Assembly: GCA_965222695.1 (NCBI GenBank)
Contig: OZ244967.1
Span: 4,650,001-4,714,000, forward strand
Direction of reading: 5' to 3'
DNA length: 64,000 nucleotides
Origin: UBA7957 sp965222695
Lineage (GTDB): Bacteria; Pseudomonadota; Gammaproteobacteria; Granulosicoccales; Granulosicoccaceae
Shown here: positions 15,952-24,808 of the stretch, in pieces
Layout: every line of letters begins with the position of its first letter
Numbering within the stretch: the stretch's first letter is position 1
The notes under the pieces: model-generated
Database searches by the model: none
Told to the model about the DNA's origin: nothing
The model's input: only the letters and a program-made list of their open reading frames with translations
Translations under genes and position numbers: made by a program

Positions 15952-16701
15952 TTAGAAGCTGGTGAATAGTCCACCGTTAACGGGGATATTAGCGCCGGTA
16001 GTATAAGCATTGCGCTCGTCGGCCAGCCAGGCGACTGCAAATGCGATTTCTTCGGGCTTGGCCATACGGCCGACTGGAACCTGAGAAACGATCGCATCAA
16101 GGACGTGTTGCGGCATGGCATTCGTCATGGCGGTTGCCACGTAACCCGGCGATACTGTGTTCACGGTCACCCCTTTTGAGGCTCCTTCCAAAGCCGCCGC
16201 CATGGTAAAACCGTGCAATCCCGCCTTTGCCGCGGAGTAGTTGGGCTGGCCAAACTGACCTCTTTGCCCGTTTACCGAAGAGATGTTGATAATCCTGCCG
16301 TAACCACGTTCCATCATCGCGGTCATTACCGGTTTGGTGACATAGAAAGCGCTGTTCAGATTGGTATCTATAACGGCGTCCCAATCGGCGGTTTCCATTT
16401 TTTTGATCGTTTTATCGCGGGTAATACCAGCGCAGTTAACCAGAACATCGATCGGGCCTATATTCGACTCGATCTCGGTCACCATTTTCAGGGCGCTTTG
16501 AGGCTCGGAAACGTCTGCGGGAAGAATATGAAAACTGAAGCCTTCCTCTTTCATGGAGGCTTGCCAGTTTTCAGCATTTTCTTTATCGGCCGGATAATAG
16601 CCTGCAACCACCTGACAACCAATGTTTGACAAAGCTTTACAGATCTCCTGACCTATACCGCCGTTTCCGCCTGTAACGAGTGCAATTCTGTTTTTTCGCA
16701 T
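15952..16701 (-). CDS. phbB: Acetoacetyl-CoA reductase (PHA locus 1)
   Basis: 249 residues, short-chain dehydrogenase. It reduces acetoacetyl-CoA to (R)-3-hydroxybutyryl-CoA with NADPH, supplying monomer for PHB. Seen: TGGNGGIGQEI cofactor loop, NCAGITRD, the catalytic Ser in INISSVNG, Tyr/Lys in YSAAKAGLHGF, and C-terminal NIPVNGG. It follows a phasin gene by 17 bp in the same direction. A second copy at 30.7 kb is similar but not identical. No beta-ketothiolase gene (phaA) is in the window. Confidence 0.93.
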   Translation of the reverse strand: MRKNRIALVTGGNGGIGQEICKALSNIGCQVVAGYYPADKENAENWQASMKEEGFSFHILPADVSEPQSALKMVTEIESNIGPIDVLVNCAGITRDKTIKKMETADWDAVIDTNLNSAFYVTKPVMTAMMERGYGRIINISSVNGQRGQFGQPNYSAAKAGLHGFTMAAALEGASKGVTVNTVSPGYVATAMTNAMPQHVLDAIVSQVPVGRMAKPEEIAFAVAWLADERNAYTTGANIPVNGGLFTSF

Positions 16702-16718
16702 GTGAGTTCCTTGATGAC

Positions 16719-17147
16719 TTAAGCAACTTTCTTGATAGTTTTTTTCCTTGCTGTTTTCGCAGGTTTTATTGCCGCTGCGATCGGCGCAGATACGTTTTTT
16801 GAGTAAGCTCCGGCATTATTTTCCAAGGCTCGGAGAGACTCCTCCGCATATGCTGCATACTTTTCCCGGCTTTCATTTAACACAGACAGCATACTCTGGT
16901 AGTTTTCGACCGCTTTCTCGCCGCACTGAAGCAAAATTTCCTGTTGCAAGCCGGCAAATTCTTGAAAATCAGACACTTTGAACAGTTTTTCCAGTAATTC
17001 GGAGCTGGATGATTGGCAATCCTGCAGCATTTGTTGTTGTTTGGAGAGAAGTGTTTCGAAGAGAGTTGCGTTGATGGATTGCAGTTTTTCAATAGAAGCT
17101 AATGCATCATTGACCGCAGATTGACTCAGATCGGACCAAGTATTCAC
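16719..17147 (-). CDS. Phasin (PHA granule-associated protein), locus 1
   Basis: 142 residues, mostly amphipathic helix rich in Q, E, L and S, with a C-terminal Ala/Lys tail (PAKTARKKTIKKVA) like that of many phasins that also touch nucleic acid or the nucleoid. Phasins coat PHB granules and control their size and number. It is first in a leftward operon with phbB and is preceded by a sigma70-type promoter and a PhaR-box match at 17180-17190. Confidence 0.85.
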   Translation of the reverse strand: MNTWSDLSQSAVNDALASIEKLQSINATLFETLLSKQQQMLQDCQSSSSELLEKLFKVSDFQEFAGLQQEILLQCGEKAVENYQSMLSVLNESREKYAAYAEESLRALENNAGAYSKNVSAPIAAAIKPAKTARKKTIKKVA

Positions 17148-17179
17148 TATTTTAACCTCACTGAAATGTGTTCAGGATG

Positions 17180-17190
17180 CTGCAAAGCAG
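17180..17190. promoter_or_regulatory. Candidate PhaR operator upstream of phasin 1
   Basis: CTGCAAAGCAG fits CTGC-N3-GCAG, the recognition pattern reported for PhaR of Paracoccus denitrificans. It lies 33-43 bp before the phasin start and just downstream of the -10 element, where a bound repressor would block initiation. The same pattern at the same spacing precedes phasin 2 (27642-27652). Confidence 0.75.
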
Positions 17191-17200
17191 CAACAGCATC

Positions 17201-17229
17201 ACTATATTAGAAATGCTGCATTGTGTCAA
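17201..17229 (-). promoter_or_regulatory. Sigma70-type promoter of the phasin 1-phbB operon
   Basis: Read on the minus strand: consensus TTGACA (17224-17229), a 17-base spacer and TATAGT (17201-17206). Initiation would fall at about 17194, directly against the PhaR-box match. Confidence 0.75.
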
Positions 17230-17398
17230 ATGGTAATGGGATGTATTGAGACAGGCTGGCCGGTCTCAGTGAAAATGGACTGATTTCAACGCCTTATAAA
17301 AATATTTTTACCGCGATTTCGATAATTTATCGGTAGAAGCTGTTGCTGTCTCAGGCATGGGTGAATTGATCTGCTATAGGCTTCAGCACTACATCCGA

Positions 17399-17893
17399 TC
17401 ACGGATTTTCCGTTTCCTCATCCGATTTATCCTGGGATTTGCCAAAGCCGGTCGCCGACTGAAGGAAATTTCTTTGCAGATTTTTCCAGGCTTCCAGATT
17501 GTTAGAGGTCGCCTCCACCCAGAACTCCAACGGATTAAATGTCATCAGCTCTTGCATCTGCTTGGTCAACAGCTCCTGTTGTTCGTGGAAAAACTGGATA
17601 TTTTTATCCATAAAATGCATAAACCCTTCACGCGAACTGTCTTCATAATAGCGAATAAATTTTTCCAGACTTTCGGTGGAGAAGAGAGGTTGCTGATTCG
17701 ATTCCTGCTCCATAATGATCTGCAGAAGTATACTTCGAGTGATATCCTGATCGGTTTGCCGATCTACGACCTTGATAGGCACCCCTTCTTCTATCAGTTC
17801 CTTAATTTGTCCAAGATTGATATAACAGCTGTTTTTTGTATCGTATAGCCGCCGATTCGGGTATTTTTTAATTATACGAGTTTCTTTTTCCAT
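17399..17893 (-). CDS. phaR: Polyhydroxyalkanoate synthesis repressor PhaR
   Basis: 164 residues. The N-terminal domain (IIKKYPNRRLYDT, YINLGQIKELI, VVDRQTDQDITRSILLQII) is the diagnostic PHB/PHA accumulation regulator DNA-binding domain; the rest is Q/E-rich helix thought to sense polymer. PhaR represses phasin genes until granules form and titrate it away. Its target pattern is found at both phasin promoters in this window. Divergent from phaE-phaC. Confidence 0.95.
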   Translation of the reverse strand: MEKETRIIKKYPNRRLYDTKNSCYINLGQIKELIEEGVPIKVVDRQTDQDITRSILLQIIMEQESNQQPLFSTESLEKFIRYYEDSSREGFMHFMDKNIQFFHEQQELLTKQMQELMTFNPLEFWVEATSNNLEAWKNLQRNFLQSATGFGKSQDKSDEETENP

Positions 17894-18005
17894 AACTTTT
17901 CCGGATACATGTGCTTGTTTTCACTTACTATCAGCATAACACGTCAGACAACTTTACTTGCAGGAATCAACTCTGAAAAGTGTAGATTGATTTCGGATCT
18001 GTGAT

Positions 18006-18761
18006 ATGGATGCGGACATTGTAAATACAAACAATCACAATTATCCTTTATCCATCCAAACTTTTCAGCTTTGGATCGAGAGCCTGGAATTGTATCTTAG
18101 CGTTTTTTCGTCTGACAGCACCACAGACGACACTTCAGGCCTTAAAAAGTCACCGGAATCCCGTGACCAACAACCGGACCCTTCTTCCGATCCGGCCTGC
18201 CTGGTATTACGGCTGTCTCAGTATTTGCGTGAACTTGACGCGGCCTGGGGTGAGCGTGCGGATTGCCGAGATACCGGCCTGTCGTCAAAACAGGAGCGGG
18301 AATATGATTTCTCTGAAATGGTACGTAGAGCTCCTGAGTTAATTTCATTTTTGCAACACGATGAGCCTCAGTACATCGCTCGCGCGTGGGTGTTGTACAG
18401 CGGTTCTCTTCCCACACCCATCCGGGAACTGGTTTCAGCCATGCAGGATGCGATAAGCAAGCCACAAGCCAACACAGAACTGGTGGAGGCAATAGGTGCT
18501 TATTTATCAGCTTTAAAAAATCTAGAGGGACAATTTATACAACTCGCAAGAGATACATTTGCATACACAGCTACCGATATGCAAAAAGCCATGGAAAGAG
18601 GAAGAATGCAAAAATTTTTGGCGCAGTGGGTGACCGAGTTTGAGGGAAGGTACAAACAACTGGCAATGAGTGATTACTATTCACAACTCTATGCGGATTT
18701 GATCAATGCCAGCGTTGCTGTATTTGAAGCACATCAAAGCTTTGTGAAACATCATGGATGA
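18006..18761 (+). CDS. phaE: Class III PHA synthase subunit PhaE
   Basis: 251 residues. PhaE is the noncatalytic partner of class III synthases. The sequence has the family's helical, poorly conserved N-terminus and the more conserved C-terminal segment with KAMERGRMQKFLAQWV and YSQLYADLINA. It is shorter than the roughly 350-residue purple-sulfur-bacterial protein. The stop overlaps the start of phaC by 8 bp, implying coupled translation. Confidence 0.85.
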   Translation: MDADIVNTNNHNYPLSIQTFQLWIESLELYLSVFSSDSTTDDTSGLKKSPESRDQQPDPSSDPACLVLRLSQYLRELDAAWGERADCRDTGLSSKQEREYDFSEMVRRAPELISFLQHDEPQYIARAWVLYSGSLPTPIRELVSAMQDAISKPQANTELVEAIGAYLSALKNLEGQFIQLARDTFAYTATDMQKAMERGRMQKFLAQWVTEFEGRYKQLAMSDYYSQLYADLINASVAVFEAHQSFVKHHG

Positions 18762-19809
18762 AGAAATTCATCAGTTCAAAAAAGGGCTGGATAATCTTTC
18801 CGCATTGCTTAAGGAGTCGGTTGGCAATAATCAAAACAATCATACGGACCGGGAAACTATCTTTAAGCAAGACAAGGTTCGCCTGTATCGTTATAACAGC
18901 AACAAGGTTCAGCCTGCTGCCAGGCCAGCGGTTTTGATTGTTTATGCCTTGGTGAACCGGCCCTATATTCTTGACTTGCAACAAAACAGATCGTTGATTG
19001 GAAAATTATTGGAGCTGGGGCTTGATATCTACTTACTCGATTGGGGTTATCCGGATCAGCTCGAAACTCACAAAGGTCTGGATGCGTACCTGTGCGGATA
19101 CCTGGATTCCGCGGTGGACGCTCTTAGGGAGCACAGTGGACAAGCTCGGATTAGTCTTATCGGCGTTTGCCAGGGGGGCACGCTATCATTATGTTATACA
19201 GCCCTTTATGTGAATAAAATTCGTTCGCTCCTTACACTGGTTACTCCGGTGGACTTTCATGCGGGTGACAATCTTCTGACCAACTGGAGCCGCCATATCG
19301 ATATTGACCGGATGCTGAAGGTGTTTGGAAATATTCCTGGATCCTACTTAAATACAGCGTTTCAGTCTTTAAAACCAGTCAGCAATACGGTACGGAAATA
19401 TTTGGATTTTGTTTTAGCCATGTCTAATGATCGGGGTTCAGAGGAGCTATTGGAAAATTTTTGTGCGATGGAGCAGTGGCTGTCCGATACCCCGGATCAA
19501 CCGGGTACATTGTTTAGCGAATTTATCAATACCTTTTACAGAGAAAATCGATTTATCGAAGGGGGGCTGACTATCGGCGGCCGGGAAGTTAATTTGCGCA
19601 ATATAGATTTGCCGGTGCTCAATATTTATGCCAGCCAGGATCATATCGTTCCTTCGCAAAGCTCAATTGCTCTTGGTCAAGTCATTGGCTCGAATGATTA
19701 TCAACTGCATGCGGTTGAGACCGGTCATATCGGCATTTTTGTCGGGCGTTCGTCGTTGCAGAGTACACCGGCATTAATGGCCGGCTGGATTCACCAACGC
19801 AGTCCGTAG
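18754..19809 (+). CDS. phaC: Class III PHA synthase catalytic subunit PhaC
   Basis: 351 residues, the class III length (about 355). It polymerises 3-hydroxyacyl-CoA into PHA with PhaE. The alpha/beta-hydrolase core holds the lipase-like box GVCQGG with nucleophile Cys139, catalytic Asp296 (SQDHIVP) and His325 (TGHIGIF). NRPYILDL near residue 70 is a PhaC hallmark. It converges on the exonuclease gene, with 19 bp of coding overlap at the 3' ends. Confidence 0.95.
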   Translation: MDEEIHQFKKGLDNLSALLKESVGNNQNNHTDRETIFKQDKVRLYRYNSNKVQPAARPAVLIVYALVNRPYILDLQQNRSLIGKLLELGLDIYLLDWGYPDQLETHKGLDAYLCGYLDSAVDALREHSGQARISLIGVCQGGTLSLCYTALYVNKIRSLLTLVTPVDFHAGDNLLTNWSRHIDIDRMLKVFGNIPGSYLNTAFQSLKPVSNTVRKYLDFVLAMSNDRGSEELLENFCAMEQWLSDTPDQPGTLFSEFINTFYRENRFIEGGLTIGGREVNLRNIDLPVLNIYASQDHIVPSQSSIALGQVIGSNDYQLHAVETGHIGIFVGRSSLQSTPALMAGWIHQRSP

Positions 19810-20501
19810 CTGTATTTCAGAATCTCGGATAATTTCCCGTTATCTCCGCCGGGTAGATGATGAATTTCGGCAAGAAAAAGTTCGGCCGTTGAAATTGCAT
19901 CAGAGAGCGCGTTGTGCGCCCCATGCTCGGGCAAATTGTAGTATCGGCGTAAATTGAACAACCGCAACTCGCGTTTTTCAATCCTGCGCCTTTGCTTTTG
20001 CAGACGATTTAGTGCGATCCGGAAAGTATCGACCACGGGAATCACCGGAGCCATGCCGTATATGCGTTTGCAGTTATACCGCAGAAATTCGGTTTCAGTT
20101 TTGGAGAAATGGGCAAGCATCACTTTTCCGCGCAGATTTTCCAATAAGCGGGCTATGGCTTTTTCCGGTGGAACCCCCCGATCTTTTTCGCCGTCGGTAA
20201 TTTTATGAATAATGACATTGGAAGCGTGAAGTTCAGCGTCCACCCTGATAATGTCATGGCTTGCACTGGCGAGTTGTATGGATAATCCCTTAACCGAAAC
20301 CAAACCGATACTCAGAATGTGATCTTTTTGTGCATTCAACCCGGTGGTTTCAAAGTCGACGGATAGAAATGGAGATTGTTGAATCGGAAGATTTTTGTCT
20401 GGAAAGGGGACCGACAGGTAATCACGAAGCGGGCCACTGGGTGCCCGCTTCAGAAGGAATTTCCGCTTGGCTTCGGCTCTGTCAAATAAAAGCTCTAACA
20501 C
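19791..20501 (-). CDS. DnaQ-like 3'-5' exonuclease of the acetate/DUF294 cluster
   Basis: 236 residues from GTG 20501. DEDDh-type motifs: SVDFETTGLN (D, E), then AHFSKTETEFL where the third acidic site appears as Glu, and GAHNALSDAISTAEL with the H and final D. This family is regularly linked to the DUF294 CBS/nucleotidyltransferase gene and an acetate-type symporter, as here. Its link to acetate metabolism is unexplained. It is separated from DUF294 by a 122-bp gap holding a dispersed repeat module. Confidence 0.87.
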   Translation of the reverse strand: MLELLFDRAEAKRKFLLKRAPSGPLRDYLSVPFPDKNLPIQQSPFLSVDFETTGLNAQKDHILSIGLVSVKGLSIQLASASHDIIRVDAELHASNVIIHKITDGEKDRGVPPEKAIARLLENLRGKVMLAHFSKTETEFLRYNCKRIYGMAPVIPVVDTFRIALNRLQKQRRRIEKRELRLFNLRRYYNLPEHGAHNALSDAISTAELFLAEIHHLPGGDNGKLSEILKYSYGLRW

Positions 20502-20544
20502 AGCTTAGGGGGTGTTCTCAATTAATCCATGCATCCTGCTGATT

Positions 20545-20618
20545 CCTATTTTTCGTCCGGCAAGGCATGGTGAGCGCAGTGTAGTCATTCTACATAAGCG
20601 AGCAATAACGCCGCTGGG
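20545..20618. repeat. Dispersed hairpin repeat module (single copy)
   Basis: The stretch contains TGTAG-TCATT-CTACA (20580-20594) inside a longer imperfect palindrome. It matches the module at about 48567-48637: both have TATTTTT, CAAGGCA, GAGCG, the identical hairpin core and a GC-GCTGG close. Here only one module is present, without the 33-bp terminal repeats seen at 48.5 kb. It fills the gap between DUF294 and the exonuclease gene. Confidence 0.75.
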
Positions 20619-20623
20619 CTGAG

Positions 20624-22486
20624 TTAGACCAGACCGCCGCGAAAGCTTCTGTCCAGGCTGCCTTGCATGGACTGAATCACCTTGAATGCGTCTTTTAGGT
20701 GTTCTCTTTCCAGACGGGAAAGATTTTTCGGGGGCAGGTAATTATCCGGTTTCACACCGTCCCGAATTTGCCGTGCCTGATGTTGTATTCTGACTGAGCC
20801 GATAAATTCAAAGGCATCGAGTAGATTGGCACCGCCTTCGGTACTCAGAGACCGGGTGCCGGAAGCCAGTTTCAACCGCTCTATGGTGTTAACCGGGGCG
20901 ATTCCCTCAGCCAAAGCATAAATACGGGCCAGATCGACAATAGGTACAATGCCGTTATGTTTCATATCCAGTGTATCATCATGCTTTCCGTCATGAATCA
21001 AAACAAAGTCTCTGATAATGCCTAAGGGTGGCCGAAGTTTCAGCGCATTGGCGGTTAAATGTGCCAGGAACAGAGAACTTTCCTGGCTGGTCTTCAGCAT
21101 ATTGCTACGGATTTCCTCCAGCAAATGTTTGTCGCCGTATATGGCTCTAAGGTCAAAGAAGATACTCGACAGCATAAGAGCTTCCGGTTTCGGGGAGCCC
21201 ATCCACTGACTGAAATAACCTGCCCACACATTCTGTGGCTGGCACCACTTGGGGTTCATTGCCATCACATCGCCCGGACAATAAATATAGCCGCACTTGG
21301 CCAGTCCGTCGCAGACAAATTTCGCCAATTCGGCAAAATACGGCATATCATCTTCCTTAACATCATCATGTAATACAAGTCCATTATCCTGGTCGGAATG
21401 AGAAGTCTGCTCTCGTCGGGCCTGGGAGCCTGCGGCAACCCAGGTAAACGGGACCGGCGCGGGGCCCAGCTTATCCATCGCCATATCGATTAATCGTCTT
21501 GTAATTGCACTGGTGATTGCAGTCACTCCCTTGCCTACATGGTCGGCCGTTGCGCCCATATTCACCAATTGCAGCTGTAATTGCGGAACTGCATTACTGC
21601 TTTCGATTAGAGTTTCGATGTTTTTGGCCTTCTTAATGGCACCGGTCAAAAAAGCCGAGTTGCGTCCTTCGTGGCGGATTAAATCGCTTGCGGTTAACAT
21701 GCCGCAAAGCTTGCCCTGATTCATCACCGGCAGATGCCTGACGCTCTCCCTGGTCATAATCATTAAGGCATCGTAGGCAAAAGTATCGCGTTCGATCGTG
21801 ATCAGCCGGGTCGTCATGATTTTATCGACGGATGACTGAGGAGGGAGCTCTGCAGCCACGCATCTTTTCGCTATATCCTTAATTGTCAGAATGCCGACGA
21901 CTTTTTCATCTTGTTCAACCATTAAACAGGAGATTCGCCGTTTAGTCATTTTACGTGCCGCGTCAGCAATGCTCGCACTGCTCGCGATCGTAAGGACCGG
22001 AGAATGCATAATGTCTTCCACCGATGTGTACATCAGTGCCGAGGCCGCGTTGGTGTTCTTTTGCATTGTGTCGACGGCGGATTTTAGCCGCTGGGCGGCC
22101 GAGTTCTGAATAAAGGATAAGACAATCCCGGGGTAGTCTTTAACAATGTCCGCCAATTCGACGCAGGGGATTGCGTACAGCAGAGTATCCTCGTCCGCCT
22201 TGACGGTGTAGCCTTCTATGGGCGTTTCCATGCAAAACATGGTACAAATATCGCCCTCGCCCAGCTTTCCGATCAGACGGTTATCCTTGGAATGCAGTGA
22301 TATCAGGCCTTTACTGATTACATAAAGATGTGATTGAGATTCTCCCTCAATCGGTAAAGTATTGCCGTCGCGAAGATACTGTATATTGATTTTATGGGTA
22401 ACTTCATCGACTACATCGCTCGGCAGCTGATCGAACGGAGGTATGGCCGCGATAAAATCCCTGATCTCTTTCAATTCAATTTCCAT
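20624..22486 (-). CDS. Cyclic-nucleotide-binding / CBS / DUF294 nucleotidyltransferase-like protein
   Basis: 620 residues. Order: a cNMP-binding fold (about 15-130, IGKLGEGDICTMFCMETP), a CBS pair (about 155-275, PVLTIASSASIADAARKM and LITIERDTFAYDALMIM), a GlnD-like nucleotidyltransferase core (GSQARREQTSHSDQDNGLVL, about 350-370) and a DUF294 C-terminal helical domain. The GS...SDQD pattern keeps the metal-binding residues. The family neighbours acetate symporters and exonucleases in many proteobacteria and may sense adenine nucleotides through the CBS pair and modify a partner. Substrate unknown. Confidence 0.9.
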   Translation of the reverse strand: MEIELKEIRDFIAAIPPFDQLPSDVVDEVTHKINIQYLRDGNTLPIEGESQSHLYVISKGLISLHSKDNRLIGKLGEGDICTMFCMETPIEGYTVKADEDTLLYAIPCVELADIVKDYPGIVLSFIQNSAAQRLKSAVDTMQKNTNAASALMYTSVEDIMHSPVLTIASSASIADAARKMTKRRISCLMVEQDEKVVGILTIKDIAKRCVAAELPPQSSVDKIMTTRLITIERDTFAYDALMIMTRESVRHLPVMNQGKLCGMLTASDLIRHEGRNSAFLTGAIKKAKNIETLIESSNAVPQLQLQLVNMGATADHVGKGVTAITSAITRRLIDMAMDKLGPAPVPFTWVAAGSQARREQTSHSDQDNGLVLHDDVKEDDMPYFAELAKFVCDGLAKCGYIYCPGDVMAMNPKWCQPQNVWAGYFSQWMGSPKPEALMLSSIFFDLRAIYGDKHLLEEIRSNMLKTSQESSLFLAHLTANALKLRPPLGIIRDFVLIHDGKHDDTLDMKHNGIVPIVDLARIYALAEGIAPVNTIERLKLASGTRSLSTEGGANLLDAFEFIGSVRIQHQARQIRDGVKPDNYLPPKNLSRLEREHLKDAFKVIQSMQGSLDRSFRGGLV

Positions 22487-22519
22487 CGAAGATTCCTGTT
22501 AAGTGTGGAGAAAGCCGAA

Positions 22520-22954
22520 TTACAAACCCGCCTGAAACTCATGTAGGTAAGTGTAAATTTCAGCCGCGGCACTGATTCTCACGGTTATGGACCGATCCGA
22601 TACCGCGCGCAGTTGACTGAAATTGGTCGGGGTTTGCCAGAGTTTTCGATCTTCGCTCGGCGCGAGATGATGCACGGTTTCCTGTCCCTCGGAATCAACA
22701 AAAGATACGCTGATTCTGTCCATCGGATAGCTGGATCGAACCCGGGTATTTCCGTTCTCATCGCTCATCTGCATCGATAGACCCTCAGCGGTTAAGGTAC
22801 AGGGAATTTGCACCATATCGCAGCTGCCACCCAGATTTAACTTAAGTAATTGTTCCTCTTGCGGTTTATTTGCCATGTAGTAATCCGAAGCAATATAGCC
22901 GCCGATGGCGAGGAAAGGCGCGATTATGATTGCCAATTTCACGTGTCTATTCAT
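22520..22954 (-). CDS. Uncharacterised membrane-anchored protein of the acetate cluster
   Basis: 144 residues. One N-terminal hydrophobic segment (VKLAIIIAPFLAIGGYIASDYY) acts as signal anchor; the rest is predicted extracytoplasmic and beta-rich with two cysteines six residues apart (CDMVQIPC). No family recognised. It lies between the symporter terminator and DUF294 in the leftward cluster, 33 bp before DUF294. Confidence 0.7.
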   Translation of the reverse strand: MNRHVKLAIIIAPFLAIGGYIASDYYMANKPQEEQLLKLNLGGSCDMVQIPCTLTAEGLSMQMSDENGNTRVRSSYPMDRISVSFVDSEGQETVHHLAPSEDRKLWQTPTNFSQLRAVSDRSITVRISAAAEIYTYLHEFQAGL

Positions 22955-23001
22955 GCGCGGAATTATAAACCTCTATTGCATTGCCTTGAATTGACGAAGG
23001 A

Positions 23002-23030
23002 TAAAAAAAGGCCTCCCGGGGGAGGCCTCT
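23002..23030 (-). terminator. Rho-independent terminator after the acetate-type symporter
   Basis: On the minus strand a perfect AGGCCTCCC/GGGAGGCCT stem (23009-23028) is followed by a run of seven T. It lies 33 bp after the symporter stop and would separate DUF4212-symporter from the downstream DUF294 group. Confidence 0.9.
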
Positions 23031-23062
23031 CAATGTCACAGCTGACTGTCATCAAGCAGCCA

Positions 23063-24796
23063 TTAGTGATCAGATGCAGCACCAGCACCGGCAGGAACAC
23101 GGAAGTTATCAACCATGTGCCGGATTTCATCCGGTGCAGGTCCGGTTGCTTTGGTCACCATAAACGCAACCGCGAAGTTGACAATAGCGCCAACAACACC
23201 GAATGCATTGGGCGAAATACCCAGGAACCAGTTCGGACTCATATCACCCAGAAATGCTGTACCGGGAATAAACATGATTCCTTTGTGCTGGAATACATAC
23301 AGCATGGTAATTCCTATACCTGCGATCATTCCCGCAACCGCACCTTTACTGCTGATGTTTTTGGAGAATATCCCCATCATGAGTGCCGGGAAGATCGACG
23401 ATGCAGCCAGACCAAAAGCCAGTGCCACCGTACCCGCGGCAAATCCCGGTGGATTCAGACCCAGCCAGCCGGCGAGCAGGATGGATAGTGTCATGACGAT
23501 TCGGCCGGCCATGAGTTCGGTTTTCTCCGTCATGTCCGGTGTCAGAATACTCTTCATCAAATCGTGCGATATTGACGAGGATATCGCCAGTAACAGCCCC
23601 GCCGCCGTTGAAAGCGCTGCTGCCAGACCACCTGCCGCAACCAGTGCAATCACCCAGTTAGGCAGTTTTGCAATCTCGGGATTGGCCAGTACCATGATAT
23701 CGCGGTCAACTTTAACCATTTCGTTGGTTTCACTGTCCGCAACATACTGGATCTTGCCATCGCCATTCTTATCTTCGAATTTCAGCAGACCGGTGTTTTC
23801 CCAGTTCTTGAACCATTGTGGACGTTCTTCATAAACCAGATTCTCACCTTTGACGGGTTCAATTGTGTTCATCAGGTTCAAACGAGCCATCGCGCCAACA
23901 GCAGGAGCAACAGTGTACAACAGTGCGATGAAGACCAGCGCCCAACCGGCAGAAGAACGAGCGTCTTTCACGGTTGGAACCGTAAAGAATCGCATGATGA
24001 CGTGCGGTAAACCCGCGGTACCGATCATCAGGGACATGGTGTAAGCGAACATATTCAGCGTACTGCCGAGCTTGGCCGTGGTGTATTCTTTGAAGCCGAG
24101 TTCGGTCACTACCATGTCAAGCTTGTCCAGCAGGTAAGTGTCTTCGCCCGCCATTTTGCTGCCAAGACCGAGCTGCGGAATCGGATTGCCGGTCAGCTCC
24201 ATGGAAATAAAGACTGCCGGTACGGTGTAGGCAAAGATCAGTACGCAGTATTGGGCGATTTGAGTATAGGTGATTCCTTTCATCCCGCCCAGCACGGCAT
24301 AGAACCATACTACGCCCATACCTATGCCAAGCCCCAGCCCGTAGTCAACTTCCAGAAAGCGGGAAAACGCAACACCAACACCCTTCATCTGGCCGATAAC
24401 GTAAGTCAAGGAAGCGATGATCAGGCAGATAATGGCTACCACACGTGCAGTGTTGGAATAGTAACGGTCACCGATAAACTCGGGTACGGTGAATTTACCG
24501 TGCTTGCGCAGATAAGGTGCCAGGAGCATCGCCAGCAGTACATAACCGCCGGTCCAGCCCATCAGGAATACGGATCCGCCATAGCCCAGGAAGGCAATAA
24601 GCCCTGCCATAGAGATAAAGGACGCCGCACTCATCCAGTCCGCAGCGGTTGCCATACCGTTCAATACCGGGGGTACGCCCTTACCAGCCACGTAGAATTC
24701 ACTGGTACTGGATGCCCGTGCCCACCAAGCGATACCGAAGTACAGGGCAAATGTACCGAATACTACGATGTAAGTTAAGGTTCTTAAATCATCCAT
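23063..24796 (-). CDS. Sodium:solute symporter, VC_2705 subfamily (acetate/monocarboxylate type)
   Basis: 577 residues with about 13 membrane segments of the SSS/SLC5 fold (WMSAASFISMAGLIAFLGYGGS and GGMKGITYTQIAQY are typical). Genes of this type beside DUF4212 and acs are generally taken as acetate or other short monocarboxylate importers. A soluble loop at about residues 325-380 carries DKNGDGKIQY, which fits an EF-hand calcium loop. It follows DUF4212 by 12 bp. Substrate is inferred from context with acs. Confidence 0.92.
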   Translation of the reverse strand: MDDLRTLTYIVVFGTFALYFGIAWWARASSTSEFYVAGKGVPPVLNGMATAADWMSAASFISMAGLIAFLGYGGSVFLMGWTGGYVLLAMLLAPYLRKHGKFTVPEFIGDRYYSNTARVVAIICLIIASLTYVIGQMKGVGVAFSRFLEVDYGLGLGIGMGVVWFYAVLGGMKGITYTQIAQYCVLIFAYTVPAVFISMELTGNPIPQLGLGSKMAGEDTYLLDKLDMVVTELGFKEYTTAKLGSTLNMFAYTMSLMIGTAGLPHVIMRFFTVPTVKDARSSAGWALVFIALLYTVAPAVGAMARLNLMNTIEPVKGENLVYEERPQWFKNWENTGLLKFEDKNGDGKIQYVADSETNEMVKVDRDIMVLANPEIAKLPNWVIALVAAGGLAAALSTAAGLLLAISSSISHDLMKSILTPDMTEKTELMAGRIVMTLSILLAGWLGLNPPGFAAGTVALAFGLAASSIFPALMMGIFSKNISSKGAVAGMIAGIGITMLYVFQHKGIMFIPGTAFLGDMSPNWFLGISPNAFGVVGAIVNFAVAFMVTKATGPAPDEIRHMVDNFRVPAGAGAASDH

Positions 24797-24808
24797 TCTA
24801 TACTACCT

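Noticed and set aside
23115..23834. 239-residue open frame antisense to the symporter
   Set aside because: It is the mirror of a well-conserved membrane protein gene and has no independent start signal or homology.
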